This document shows, piece after piece, positions 51,929-61,031 of a stretch of 64,000 nucleotides of DNA. The number at the start of each line of letters is the position of its first letter. The first letter of the stretch is position 1. A program made the position numbers and the translations under genes. The notes under the pieces were generated by a model. It had not been told where the DNA came from. It saw only the letters and a program-made list of their open reading frames with translations, and searched no databases. This DNA comes from Pontibacter roseus DSM 17521. GTDB lineage: Bacteria > Bacteroidota > Bacteroidia > Cytophagales > Hymenobacteraceae. The stretch covers positions 429,705 to 493,704 of the forward strand of contig NZ_KB890762.1 of assembly GCF_000373265.1 (NCBI RefSeq), given 5' to 3'.

Positions 51929-53380
51929 CTACTCAACACTTGCAATCGGGTCAGGAGAGGAGTCTTTGTCACCGGTCACAGTACCTTTCGAGTAAACAGT
52001 ACCTCGCAATAGCAAGATGCCAGCCACGTGAGGGGCTGCAAAGGAGGTACCGTATTTACCCGATTTGAAGGTTCCGCCTAATACTGTTGTCGTTACATTC
52101 ACACCTGGTGCAGCAAAGTCTACTGGGGCACCGTAGTTGGAGTTGGACCACAGGCGCTGGTACGAATCCATGGCAGAAATAGTGTAAACTCCTTCGGCAT
52201 TAACGCGGGCAGGAGAGTTGTTACTGCAATCAACCGCACTGTTGCCGGACGCTATGGCAAACAAGATTCCTTTCGCAGCGGCTGCCCGCACGGCATCGTC
52301 CAAAATAGAAGAGACGCCACTACCCAGGCTCATGTTCACCACATCACCCGGTTTGCCGTTGTTGTTGACATAGTTCACTGCATTGATGGCACGCGAAAGG
52401 GTTCCGTAGCCGGTGTCATCAAACACGCGAAGGGCCACAATAGTAGCATTGGCAGCTACTCCAATCACACCGCTTCCGTTGTTTTTCGCAGCTATAAGGC
52501 CGGCAACCTCGGTTCCGTGTCCAAAACCATCTTCAATGGATGTGATGTTATAAATCATAGATTTGCTGCGCTCCAGGTCGATGTTCAGGTCTGGGTGGTC
52601 CGTGTCTATACCTGAGTCTACAATCCACACTGTCATGCCTGTGCCATCGCCATACCCTGTGGCGGCTACATTCCAAGATATGGTTTCACCAGGAAGGGGA
52701 TTCAATTTTGCATAAGCAGGTTCAGCCGGTGCAGGCTCTGCTGGAGTAGGTTCTACTGGTACTGGTTCAGTTGGGGCTGGTTCGGCAGGTATAGGTTCAG
52801 TAGGAGCAGGGGCTGGTGCTGGTTCGGTAGGAGCCGGCACTACAGGCTCCTCTTCAATTGGATTTTCAACCTTTTGTTTGTCTTTACCTAGGCCTTTCCC
52901 ATTACTAGACTTTGCTTTGTCTTTCCCCCCCGCATTGCTCTGGCCGTTCCCGGCGAAGGCAGGTTTAGAGAGCAGCAGCACACGGTCCTGCTCCACAAAG
53001 GCTACATCCGGGTGCAGGCGGACAGCATCCAACTGTTGTTTCGAAAGGCGGGCAGCAAAGCCGTTTACAACACCCGTATAGGACTGTTCTACTGCCGACA
53101 CGTCTACGGCAGCTGCTTGCAACACCCGTTCACGCGTTGTTACGATTGCCTTTCGGCCTGCGGCTGATAGTTCCTGAATGTTGGTGGCACCTAGCTTGCC
53201 GCTGTTCTTGAACACCACTATGTACTGGCCAGGTATAGGTTGACCGTTCAAAGAAGAGGCTACGGCAAAAGGCTGCTGGAACTGCTCCTCCATGAGGTCT
53301 TCTTTCTGACATCCAGTCAAAAGCAATGCGCATGCAAGACCGGTCATAGCCTTGCGGAATGGGGTAAAGGTTGTAATCAT
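51929..53380 (-). CDS. secreted S8 family serine protease (subtilisin-like) lipoprotein
   Basis: A 483-residue lipoprotein precursor with lipobox LLTGC near residue 24. An I9 inhibitor-type propeptide (GQYIVVFKNSGK, then YTGVVNGFAARLSKQQLD) spans about residues 45-140. It is followed by a Lys/Asn-rich patch and about 50 residues of repeated Pro-Ala-Glu-Thr (PAPTEPAPAPAPTEP). The peptidase domain has Asp in WIVDSGIDTDHPDL, His in GHGTEVAGLIA, Asn in FAIASGNSA and Ser in GTSFAAPHVAGI. The ATG at 53380 is chosen because it creates the signal peptide. Confidence 0.92.
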   Translation of the reverse strand: MITTFTPFRKAMTGLACALLLTGCQKEDLMEEQFQQPFAVASSLNGQPIPGQYIVVFKNSGKLGATNIQELSAAGRKAIVTTRERVLQAAAVDVSAVEQSYTGVVNGFAARLSKQQLDAVRLHPDVAFVEQDRVLLLSKPAFAGNGQSNAGGKDKAKSSNGKGLGKDKQKVENPIEEEPVVPAPTEPAPAPAPTEPIPAEPAPTEPVPVEPTPAEPAPAEPAYAKLNPLPGETISWNVAATGYGDGTGMTVWIVDSGIDTDHPDLNIDLERSKSMIYNITSIEDGFGHGTEVAGLIAAKNNGSGVIGVAANATIVALRVFDDTGYGTLSRAINAVNYVNNNGKPGDVVNMSLGSGVSSILDDAVRAAAAKGILFAIASGNSAVDCSNNSPARVNAEGVYTISAMDSYQRLWSNSNYGAPVDFAAPGVNVTTTVLGGTFKSGKYGTSFAAPHVAGILLLRGTVYSKGTVTGDKDSSPDPIASVE

Positions 53381-53904
53381 AAGATAATAAAGTTGGAAAT
53401 TGAAAAATATGACGTTAACCGCTCCAAAGGTCACTCTGAAGCGCTGAAAGAAGCAGTTGTAGGTAATTACTCAATTGTATAAAAGAGAGGAATCAAACTG
53501 TATTGGTGGCAGGTATGGTAAAGCAGGGAATAGTGTGTTTGCTCGAAAAGGACATGGCAAACACTTAAGCTATGCTAGTTGGAAAGATGGTAGAGGGTAT
53601 TTATCATGCCGTAAAAGTTTGATTATTATACTGGTTTAAATATATATCAAAAATAAATACTGAGGTACAGTTTATTTATAAAAATTTGAATATATGATAT
53701 TTTTAATAATTTGATTGGGAAAAGTTCTATTGTGAGGCATTGACATGAATTGGACTAAGGTATACTAACAGCAGTTATAGATATAATTGAAATCATAATA
53801 AAAGTGCTAACATAATTAGTAAATTACGTATACATTTAGTATATTTACAGAACTAAGTGATTGGAGCAGACCATTCACAATATCTTGAACTCTGAAATTT
53901 CAAA
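53381..53904. other. 524-bp AT-rich divergent promoter region
   Basis: No gene is supported. The stretch 53620-53880 is very AT-rich with many TATA-like and TTTA runs and should hold the promoters of the S8 protease and of the XRE regulator. A short sub-repeat ATTACGTATACATTTAGTATATTTAC-like lies near 53825-53850, possibly an operator for the regulator. One AGGTATA copy lies near 53758. Confidence 0.45.
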
Positions 53905-54681
53905 GTGGAAAAAGTAACATCTAACATAAGGCATTTGCGGAAAAGCGCAGGCTACACGCAAGCACAACTAGCAGAAAGGCTCGATATAAAGCGTTCGTTA
54001 GTAGGTGCTTATGAGGAGGGAAGGGCTGAACCCAAGCTTAGTACGCTTGTTAACGTAGCCAAACTCTTTGATATCTCCCTAGACGAACTTATTACCGCTG
54101 ATTTGTCTGACTCTGCTTTCAAATCTGGCTCAGGCGCTTCCGCTGGTGGTAAACTTCGGGTGTTGGCCATCACCGTTGACCAGGAGGAGCGGGAAAATAT
54201 TGAACTGGTTCCTCATAAGGCTAGTGCCGGTTACCTCAACGGGTATGCTGACCCAGAGTTCATAGAGGAGTTACCCCGTTTCCGTTTGCCTATGCTCGGG
54301 ACAGGTGGTACCTATCGTGCCTTTGAAATTAGTGGTGACTCCATGTTACCTATTGTATCCGGCACTGTCATTGTGGGCCGTTTTGTAGAGGACTGGAGCC
54401 AACTGAAGGATGGTACCCCCTGTATTGTGGTAAGTGAGAAGGAGGGCGTAGTATTCAAACGTGTCTATAACAAGATGGAAGAGTCTTCTACGCTTCGCCT
54501 GCACTCCGACAACCCGGTATATACACCTTATGAGGTGCACCTAGAGGATGTGGTTGAGATTTGGGAAGCCAAATCCTACATCAGCTCCACTTTCCCCATT
54601 GCCGATTTGTCACTTGACAAACTCTCTTCCATTGTTCTGGACCTGCAGAAGGAAGTGCAGAAACTGAAGAAAGTTGACTAA
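53905..54681 (+). CDS. XRE-family regulator with S24 (LexA-like) peptidase domain
   Basis: A 258-residue repressor-type protein with a GTG start. Residues 5-62 form a helix-turn-helix (IRHLRKSAGYTQAQLAERL, then SLVGAYEEGRAEPKLSTL). Residues 120-220 form an S24 peptidase domain with Ser in EISGDSMLPI and the partner Lys in GVVFKRVY. A possible Ala-Gly cleavage site is KASAGYLNG (near residue 105). A Leu-rich coiled segment ends the protein. Relatives respond to DNA damage or other stress by self-cleavage; targets here are unknown. Confidence 0.88.
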   Translation: MEKVTSNIRHLRKSAGYTQAQLAERLDIKRSLVGAYEEGRAEPKLSTLVNVAKLFDISLDELITADLSDSAFKSGSGASAGGKLRVLAITVDQEERENIELVPHKASAGYLNGYADPEFIEELPRFRLPMLGTGGTYRAFEISGDSMLPIVSGTVIVGRFVEDWSQLKDGTPCIVVSEKEGVVFKRVYNKMEESSTLRLHSDNPVYTPYEVHLEDVVEIWEAKSYISSTFPIADLSLDKLSSIVLDLQKEVQKLKKVD

Positions 54682-54700
54682 GGTATACCGTAATCAATCA

Positions 54701-54740
54701 CAAAACATCCTGCTCCCAAAAGGGCAGGATGTTTTGTTTT
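54701..54740 (+). terminator. terminator of the XRE-S24 gene
   Basis: The 13-bp stem CAAAACATCCTGC/GCAGGATGTTTTG (54701-54713 with 54724-54736) with a ten-base loop is followed by TTTT. Confidence 0.85.
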
Positions 54741-54848
54741 AAGGGTTGTGGCATTGCTTTCACTAACTAGATGTTCCTTTATGCGTAAAGGCTTAGCAGA
54801 ACTATTTTTGAAAGGAATCTTATTGCACCAACTATACGATAAAGCGAC

Positions 54849-55568
54849 ATGATACGACTTATTACCGCTTCTGAGCGCCACCAGGCAGCCGTAGGTGACG
54901 GACTGAAATCACATTACCTGTTTTCCTTTGCAGAACACTACGACCCATCCAATATGGGCTTTGGGCCATTGAAGGTTTTCAACGAGGCTTACGTAGCACC
55001 AAAGTCAGGCTTTCCGACGCACCCGAATTCAGAAATGGAAGTCATCACGATTGTGCTGTCAGGTGAACTCACGCATAAAGACAATATTGGGAACCAGGCT
55101 ACTGTTACTCCAGGTCAGGTGCAGCGCGTAACAGCTGGAACAGGTATAACGCACTCCGAAAGCAACGAGACTGATGAAGAGGTTCACTTGCTGCAACTTT
55201 GGTTTATCCCGAACAAGCGGGAGTTGGCACCATCTTATGAAGTGATGCACATTGATTTTCTGGATGAGAAAAACAAGTTGGTGCCGCTCGTGACTGGGCA
55301 GAAGGTGTTAGAGGATGTCGCTTTTCTGAATTCCAATTCCACTGTTTACTACGGAAGGCTGGAACAAGGAGAGGAGATAGATTTCCGCACATTCAAAATC
55401 AGGAAAGCCCTCCTATACCTACTGGATGGTAGCCTTTTGGTGAATAATGTCGAAGCTGATAAGGGAGACCAGGTACGGCTAGAGGACCAGGATGTCATTT
55501 CCATTAGGGCTACATCCGGAGCCTCCTTTGTGCTGGTTGATGTGCCGGCGCTGGAGGTGAACTATTAG
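54849..55568 (+). CDS. pirin family protein (YhhW-like)
   Basis: A 239-residue bicupin of the pirin/YhhW family. The N-terminal FPTHPNSEMEVITIVLSGE and ITHSESNE hold the metal ligands; the usual second His of the HPH motif is Asn here (HPN), so the metal site has at most three of the four standard ligands. YhhW relatives have quercetinase activity; others are transcription cofactors. It is flanked by terminators on both sides, so it is a single gene. Confidence 0.85.
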   Translation: MIRLITASERHQAAVGDGLKSHYLFSFAEHYDPSNMGFGPLKVFNEAYVAPKSGFPTHPNSEMEVITIVLSGELTHKDNIGNQATVTPGQVQRVTAGTGITHSESNETDEEVHLLQLWFIPNKRELAPSYEVMHIDFLDEKNKLVPLVTGQKVLEDVAFLNSNSTVYYGRLEQGEEIDFRTFKIRKALLYLLDGSLLVNNVEADKGDQVRLEDQDVISIRATSGASFVLVDVPALEVNY

Positions 55569-55607
55569 AATCCCAGTCGTATAGAAGAGGCTCAATTACT
55601 CATAAAC

Positions 55608-55644
55608 GAAGAGGCGGCGCGGATTGATTCAGCGCCGCCTCTTC
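55608..55644. terminator. bidirectional terminator
   Basis: The 13-bp GC-rich stem GAAGAGGCGGCGC/GCGCCGCCTCTTC (55608-55620 with 55632-55644) lies between the converging pirin and M2 peptidase genes, followed by T-rich DNA on the plus strand. Confidence 0.88.
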
Positions 55645-55665
55645 TTCTTTTAAGCATCCTTAGTA

Positions 55666-57516
55666 TTAGATGGTGTACTTTCTGCCTTTGTTCTGCTGCT
55701 TCAGGTAGTCCATCAGGGGCTGGAAATATTCGACCATGGCACGGGCACTCAATTCCTCACCTGTTTTCTCCTTTAGCATCTCTCGCCAGTCTGCAGACGC
55801 CCCCGGATACATGATGTCACGCAAGAAGCTGCCCACTTCCTTGCTGCCATAGTAGTTGGTGGCGTGCGGGTCCTGCTTCAAGATGTTCTTAGCGATGTGG
55901 TCGTGTAGCTGGAACAGTATGACGTAAGACATGGCATAATCATAGTACTGCGCTGGGTCATCGTTGATGTGTGTCTTAGTGGTCGCATCGGTGTATTGCT
56001 CTCCACGCTGTGCTGGGGGCTCAATTCCCTGGTATTTCTTCACCAGTTCCCACCAGCGCTGGTTCAGTTGGTCGGCGGGCAGATTCTTAGCGTAAAAATC
56101 ATGCTCCCATTCGCTCATCACACCCGATGCAAACGGAATGAATACCACATAGCTGAGTGCTTCCTTCAAAAGTGTCTGTACTTCGTCTGTTTTCGCGTTC
56201 TTGTCTACCAGATTCAGACTGGCCAGGAAGGGCTTCTGCATGGCAGCCAAGCCCATTAGACTCCCGATGGCTTCATGGTATGCGCGGTTGGCACCTCCAC
56301 GAAGCAGCACCGGCACATCAGGGTTGGTATAGGTCATGTAATAGTAGATGTGCCCCAACTCATGGTGCGTGGTTTCATACCATTCGGCATTTGGCTCAAC
56401 GCTCATGAGGCAGCGCACGTCGTGCTCCAAGTCCATGTGCCAGGCCGAGGCGTGGTTGTTCTTTTTATAACCAGCGTTTGGCGGGAGCGGGTATAGGCTG
56501 GACTTCTCGTAGAAGGATTGCGGCAGCTGCGGAAATCCTAGGCTCATGTAAAAGCGCTCTGCCTGCTTCACCTGCCACTCGGCTCCCTTAGGTTTCAAGG
56601 CGGCTTCCAGGTTAAGCCCCTTCACCTCGGTCATGGCGCTCCAGTCCTGGCCCCATCGGTTAGGTAGCCAATGCGCCGGCAGATTGTCAGGCACCTGCTT
56701 CACGCCATACTGCTTGGCCAGTTCGTAGCGTGCATAGGTATGTAGCTCACGGTATAGCGGGCGTAGTTCCTCGTTTATCTTCTGCATTAGCTGCATCATC
56801 TCCTCGCGGGACATGTCATAATCTGAAGCCTGGTAGCTGAAGTAATCGTCGTAGCCGAGGCTTTGCACGGTCTTGTTGCGCAGGTCGCGCAGGTTCAGTA
56901 TACCTTCACGCAAATTCTTACCTACCTCTTTGCTGGCATTCCAGGCAACCAAACGTTTCTGCACGTTCTTCTCTGAGCGGAGGATGTTATCGATGTCATT
57001 GGTGGTAACTGACTTGCCTGCGAGTTTGTAGTCGAAACCGTATAGTTTCTCTGTCTGCTCCGTATCAGCCTTGATGCGCGCGCGCACCAGGTCAGGCACG
57101 GTCTGGGGGTTGTTGGCAGCCGCGTAAAGAACGGCCTCTAACTGCTTCACTTGCAGGTCAGTCAGCTGGCCTTTCTGCTCCATGAGTGCACGTGCCTTTT
57201 CAATGTTCTCCACACTGCCGGTGAAAGCGGCTAGCGCTTCGTTCGCACGGCGTGTCGCCACGGCATTGGTGGTATCCCCCTCCACAATCCGCGTGTTGGA
57301 TTGCCACTCCGCCTCAGCAGATGCCGTGTAAAGCTGCTGGAAGCGTTTGGAGTAACTGTCCAGGAATGCCTGTGCCTCCTGTTGCGGATTTGCTTCAGCT
57401 GCTGGTGTAGCCGTGGCTGTCTCAGAAGAGGTGTCGGTTCCGGTGGCTGCCGGCTGCTGACTGGTGCAGGAGAAAAGCAGGGCCGCTGCCAGGCCTGAGA
57501 AAATGACTTTTTTCAT
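55666..57516 (-). CDS. M2 family metallopeptidase lipoprotein (ACE-like)
   Basis: A 616-residue exported peptidase with lipobox LLFSC (Cys17) and a short Thr/Ala/Glu-rich linker. The catalytic zinc motif is TTHHELGHIYYY (HExxH) near residue 388, and the third ligand Glu lies in NRAYHEAIGSL about 24 residues later. It is related to angiotensin-converting enzyme and to bacterial dipeptidyl carboxypeptidases, so it probably trims C-terminal dipeptides outside the inner membrane. A CTATACCTT copy sits immediately before the ATG. Confidence 0.93.
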   Translation of the reverse strand: MKKVIFSGLAAALLFSCTSQQPAATGTDTSSETATATPAAEANPQQEAQAFLDSYSKRFQQLYTASAEAEWQSNTRIVEGDTTNAVATRRANEALAAFTGSVENIEKARALMEQKGQLTDLQVKQLEAVLYAAANNPQTVPDLVRARIKADTEQTEKLYGFDYKLAGKSVTTNDIDNILRSEKNVQKRLVAWNASKEVGKNLREGILNLRDLRNKTVQSLGYDDYFSYQASDYDMSREEMMQLMQKINEELRPLYRELHTYARYELAKQYGVKQVPDNLPAHWLPNRWGQDWSAMTEVKGLNLEAALKPKGAEWQVKQAERFYMSLGFPQLPQSFYEKSSLYPLPPNAGYKKNNHASAWHMDLEHDVRCLMSVEPNAEWYETTHHELGHIYYYMTYTNPDVPVLLRGGANRAYHEAIGSLMGLAAMQKPFLASLNLVDKNAKTDEVQTLLKEALSYVVFIPFASGVMSEWEHDFYAKNLPADQLNQRWWELVKKYQGIEPPAQRGEQYTDATTKTHINDDPAQYYDYAMSYVILFQLHDHIAKNILKQDPHATNYYGSKEVGSFLRDIMYPGASADWREMLKEKTGEELSARAMVEYFQPLMDYLKQQNKGRKYTI

Positions 57517-57679
57517 AAGGTATAGGAATTGTTTCCTGCACGCAGGAAATCTTGTTTATTTGTTTCCAGTACCTTTAACGTGCTATACCTAAAATGTTAC
57601 AAACAGGACAGTTGATGGCAGCACTTTAAAGCTTTCGTCTAAGCAGATGGAAAGATTTCGCTCAAGGCTTTGCAGTGCC

Positions 57680-59029
57680 TTAGTTCAAATCCTTGGGATA
57701 GGATGTTTCAGCATCAAGGGAAACCTGTGCTTCCTGAAGTAGATTCTCATCCAGCGTTTTGCTTGTCTTGGCACCGAGTTCTTTCAGAATCTCTACCTTT
57801 CGGATGAGGTTGCCTTTGCCTTCGGTGAGTTTGTTCATGGCCGCGTTGTAAGCGCTTTGGCTACTGTCCATGTGTCTCCCAATGGTTTTGAGGTCTTCTA
57901 CAAACCCGACGAACTTGTCATAGAGTTTTCCGCTCTCCTCCGCGATGCGAATCACGTTGCGTTTCTGGTCTTCCTGTCGCCATACGCCAGCCACCGTGCG
58001 AAGCGTAGCCAGTAGGGTAGAGGTAGTCACCAGCACGATGTTCTTGTCAAAGGCATCGGTGAAGATGTCATGGTCGTGCTGCAAAGCTAGGTTGAAGGCA
58101 GGCTCAATGGGAATGTACATCATCACGAAATCAGGGGAGTTGAGTCCGCTGAGGCGATGGTAATTCTTTCGGCCTAAATCGGTGAAGTGAGTACGAATGG
58201 AGGTGATGTGGCTCCGCAGATAAGTTTCCATTTGGGCATCGTCCTCGCAACTGCAGTAGGCTTCATAGGCGACTAGCGAAAGCTTAGAGTCGATAACGAG
58301 GTGTTTTGAGTCTGGTAGGCGCACGATAACGTCAGGTCGGTATACCTTGCTCTCATCGTTTTGCCGTACTTCCTCACGCTCGTAATGCACTCCTTTGCGC
58401 AATCCGGATTTCTCCAGCAGGCTTTCCAGCAGGTACTCGCCCCAGTTGCCCTGTGTTTTACTTTCGCCTTTGAGCGCCTTGGTCAGGTTGAGGGCATCCT
58501 GGCTCATCTGTTGATTGAGGGAGGCCAGTTGTGTAATCTGCTCCTTTAGAGAGACGCTCTCCTTCAGGGTTTTCTCATACGTCATGTCAACCTTGGCTTC
58601 AAACTCTTTGATGCGCTCCTTGAGCGGGGAGAGGATGCGTTCCAGGTTCTCGGAGGAGGATTTGTTGAAATGCTCCGCGTTGTTCATCAGCACCTGGTTG
58701 GAGATGCTCTGGAACTGCTGCAGGAATTTCTCGCGAAGCTGCTCCAATTCTTGCGCCTGCTCCTGCATGCGATTGCGCAGGTGCTCGTAGTCTGACTCCA
58801 CTTTGGTGAGTGCGTTGGTCAGGTCCAGCGTTTCGGTTTGCGCATCGCGGAGTTGTCGTTTCAGCTGTTCAGCTTCCTCGGCTTTGATTCTGGCCTGCCC
58901 CTCCAGCACGCCCTGCGTTACGGCAGCCTGGTTGGCTGTTTGTTCCAAGGCACTCATCTTCCCCTTCAGCAGGAGAAAGGCCACTACCAGTCCTCCCAAG
59001 AATGCAGCTATACCTACGATTATCTCCAT
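57680..59029 (-). CDS. rmuC: DNA recombination protein RmuC
   Basis: A 449-residue protein with an N-terminal membrane helix (residues 3-22), a long coiled coil (about 25-190, rich in Glu/Gln/Leu) and the RmuC nuclease-like domain (about 190-390) with GNWGEYLLESLLEKSGLRKG and RPDVIVRLPDSKHLVIDSK. RmuC limits DNA inversions and is linked to SMC-like function. Motifs and order are complete; nuclease activity is inferred from the PD-(D/E)XK-like core. Confidence 0.93.
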   Translation of the reverse strand: MEIIVGIAAFLGGLVVAFLLLKGKMSALEQTANQAAVTQGVLEGQARIKAEEAEQLKRQLRDAQTETLDLTNALTKVESDYEHLRNRMQEQAQELEQLREKFLQQFQSISNQVLMNNAEHFNKSSSENLERILSPLKERIKEFEAKVDMTYEKTLKESVSLKEQITQLASLNQQMSQDALNLTKALKGESKTQGNWGEYLLESLLEKSGLRKGVHYEREEVRQNDESKVYRPDVIVRLPDSKHLVIDSKLSLVAYEAYCSCEDDAQMETYLRSHITSIRTHFTDLGRKNYHRLSGLNSPDFVMMYIPIEPAFNLALQHDHDIFTDAFDKNIVLVTTSTLLATLRTVAGVWRQEDQKRNVIRIAEESGKLYDKFVGFVEDLKTIGRHMDSSQSAYNAAMNKLTEGKGNLIRKVEILKELGAKTSKTLDENLLQEAQVSLDAETSYPKDLN

Positions 59030-59124
59030 ACAGTAAAGGTATTGTTTTTTAGCAATCCAAACCAGATGCTAATGGAATTAGTTTTAGAGCGTGTAGGAAA
59101 AGAAGAAACCCCGTGGAGGCAACG

Positions 59125-59805
59125 TTATTTTACTCCTTCCCACTCAGTGAAGAACTGCTTTAGGAAATCCTCCATGAACTGATGGCGGCCTGCAGCCATG
59201 GCGCGAGCTGTTGGAGTATGGAGACGGTCTTTGAGCAGGAGCAGCTTCTCGTAGAAGTGGTTGATGGTAGGGCCGGTGCTGGATTTGTAAGACTCAAAGC
59301 TGTCGTGATGTACAGGGGAAATGTCTGGGTTGTGAAGCTCCCGGCCTTTGTGTCCGCCGTAGGCAAAGGCGCGAGCTATACCTATCGCCCCGATGGCGTC
59401 AAGCCGGTCGGCGTCCTGCACAATGCGTCCCTCTAAGGTATGCATGGCTGAGGAGGTGCCAGCACCTTTGTAAGATAAGTCATTGATGATGGTGCAAATA
59501 TGCTGTATTGTTTCTTCTTCTACTTCAATGCTTTCCAACCACTCGCGCACGAGCCGAGGCCCTACTGTTTCATCGCCGTTATGGAACTTATGGTCACCGA
59601 TATCGTGCAGAAGCGCCGCCAGCTCTACTGTGTATAAATTCGCTCCATTTTCTTTAGAGGCGATGTGCTGGGCATTTTTCCATACCCTATAGATGTGCCA
59701 CCAATCATGACCTGAGCCTTCGCCGCTGAGGATTCCCTTCACATGCTCAACAGTAGTTGCAATGACCTCCGTTTGCCGAGGTGTCCTTTTAAGTTGATTA
59801 TTCAT
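59125..59805 (-). CDS. HD-domain phosphohydrolase (YedJ-like)
   Basis: A 226-residue HD hydrolase. The metal ligands appear as SGHDWWHIYRV (near residue 37), ALLHDIGDHKFH (near residue 70) and VQDADRLDAIGAIG (near residue 132). The arrangement fits the YedJ/YpgQ group of small HD proteins that act on nucleotides or pyrophosphate, but specificity is not evident. The HD pair and its surrounding His/Asp residues are intact. It lies between rmuC and an unknown gene on the same strand. Confidence 0.88.
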   Translation of the reverse strand: MNNQLKRTPRQTEVIATTVEHVKGILSGEGSGHDWWHIYRVWKNAQHIASKENGANLYTVELAALLHDIGDHKFHNGDETVGPRLVREWLESIEVEEETIQHICTIINDLSYKGAGTSSAMHTLEGRIVQDADRLDAIGAIGIARAFAYGGHKGRELHNPDISPVHHDSFESYKSSTGPTINHFYEKLLLLKDRLHTPTARAMAAGRHQFMEDFLKQFFTEWEGVK

Positions 59806-59847
59806 GCGCCAAAGCTCCTGAATAATTCCGATTGGAACAACGTATGG

Positions 59848-60318
59848 TTACCCGAATTCCATGGTTTGAACTGTCACAATGCCGTTCAATTTGATGTTGT
59901 GTAGCAATTCCTCTTCTAGCATGGCAGCCCAGGTATTCAGGTATAGCACGACATCATCCCGAACGTTGTGCTTCAGGTAACGCTTGTCCTCCGGGAGCGC
60001 CTCCACCACCTGCGGATGGGATAGCCGCTCCAGGTGCGTCAGGTCATCCGTCGTCAACCCGAATGATAGCATCTGGTCGATGATTTGGTCCAGTGGCAGA
60101 CCGCTTTGGGGGCAGTAATCCCGGAGCTGTTCACGCCAATCGCCGTGGCGCCACATGGCGGCACCGTGAATCTGCCCTTTGGAATACTGTGTCAGGGTCT
60201 GGGCTAGGTGGCCGCAGTTACAGCTCCCCATATGTCCCCACTGGTAAGTATCTCCCTTTGCCAAACGACGGGCTGTCTGACGAATGGCCTCTACCAACTG
60301 CACTGAACTTCTTGCCAT
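59848..60318 (-). CDS. conserved protein of unknown function with a CxC motif
   Basis: A 156-residue soluble protein that I cannot assign to a named family. Visible features are GHMGSCNCGHLAQTLTQYS near residue 28 (CNC with an adjacent His) and a C-terminal region YLNTWAAMLEEELLHNIKLN. The Cys-His cluster could bind a metal. There is no signal peptide or membrane segment. Coding character is good and matches its neighbours. It is the last gene before the long gap upstream of fcl and reads away from it. Confidence 0.7.
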   Translation of the reverse strand: MARSSVQLVEAIRQTARRLAKGDTYQWGHMGSCNCGHLAQTLTQYSKGQIHGAAMWRHGDWREQLRDYCPQSGLPLDQIIDQMLSFGLTTDDLTHLERLSHPQVVEALPEDKRYLKHNVRDDVVLYLNTWAAMLEEELLHNIKLNGIVTVQTMEFG

Positions 60319-60955
60319 ATTTTCAAGTGATTATTTCTTTAATTATAAGCTAAAATACCTAGTAAATGTTTATTGATGTCGTCTGCTTCCTTTAATGCCA
60401 ACTGCATCTTGTGCACCTTTTATAATGCTCAGCGGTTTATATTAGTCGTATACGTATTCTACTTTTAGGTGCGGACTTCTCACTTTGTTTGATTGGCTGT
60501 TCACATGCATCTTTTCAATGTAATTTCCTATACAGCGGATGCAAAACAGGGTGAGCGGTGAAGAAGGAATCAACTTAATATTCGGTAACTATTACTCGCT
60601 TAGCGTCAACATCAGCTGCTCGTAAAGGACAGGCCGATTGTGCCTAACACGTTATTTATATAAGCCATGCCAATGGTGCTCTGGTGATTTTTTAGGACGA
60701 TTTTTCAGGGCAACATGACCGTCAGTGTGACTGCAGCAATACCTAGCCCTTCAGTTTTATATAAAAAAGTTTTAATATAAATCGGCTTCAGGTAAACCAA
60801 GCCCTCATTTCTGGCGTAAGCAGCGGCGTAGGGTTTGATTAACACATGATGCAGCATGGCCTTCTGCTTGCTGTTTAATTGTACTTCTTAAACTTAAACT
60901 GTTATAGGTATAAAAGCCTTCCTAGTCCAATGTGTTGAAGCTTGTGTGTGACAAT
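60319..60955. other. long AT-rich intergenic region before the GDP-fucose genes
   Basis: About 640 bases with no supported gene. It separates the minus-strand unknown gene from fcl and becomes more AT-rich near 60765-60780. One GGTATA copy occurs near 60906. No hairpin, riboswitch or tRNA is evident. The length suggests a long leader or a regulatory region for surface-glycan genes; this is inference. Confidence 0.4.
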
Positions 60956-60988
60956 TTTCGACATATTTTAACTTAACCGCTAACTTTG
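60956..60988 (+). promoter_or_regulatory. promoter candidate for fcl-gmd
   Basis: TAACTTTG at 60981-60988 matches the Bacteroidota -7 consensus TAnnTTTG exactly. TTTC at 60956-60959 is a near match to the -33 element with a 21-base spacer. Transcription would start about 35 bases before the fcl ATG at 61032. Confidence 0.5.
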
Positions 60989-61031
60989 AGTTCGATTTAC
61001 TTGATTCAATTAGATACTAGTAGTAGCATTA

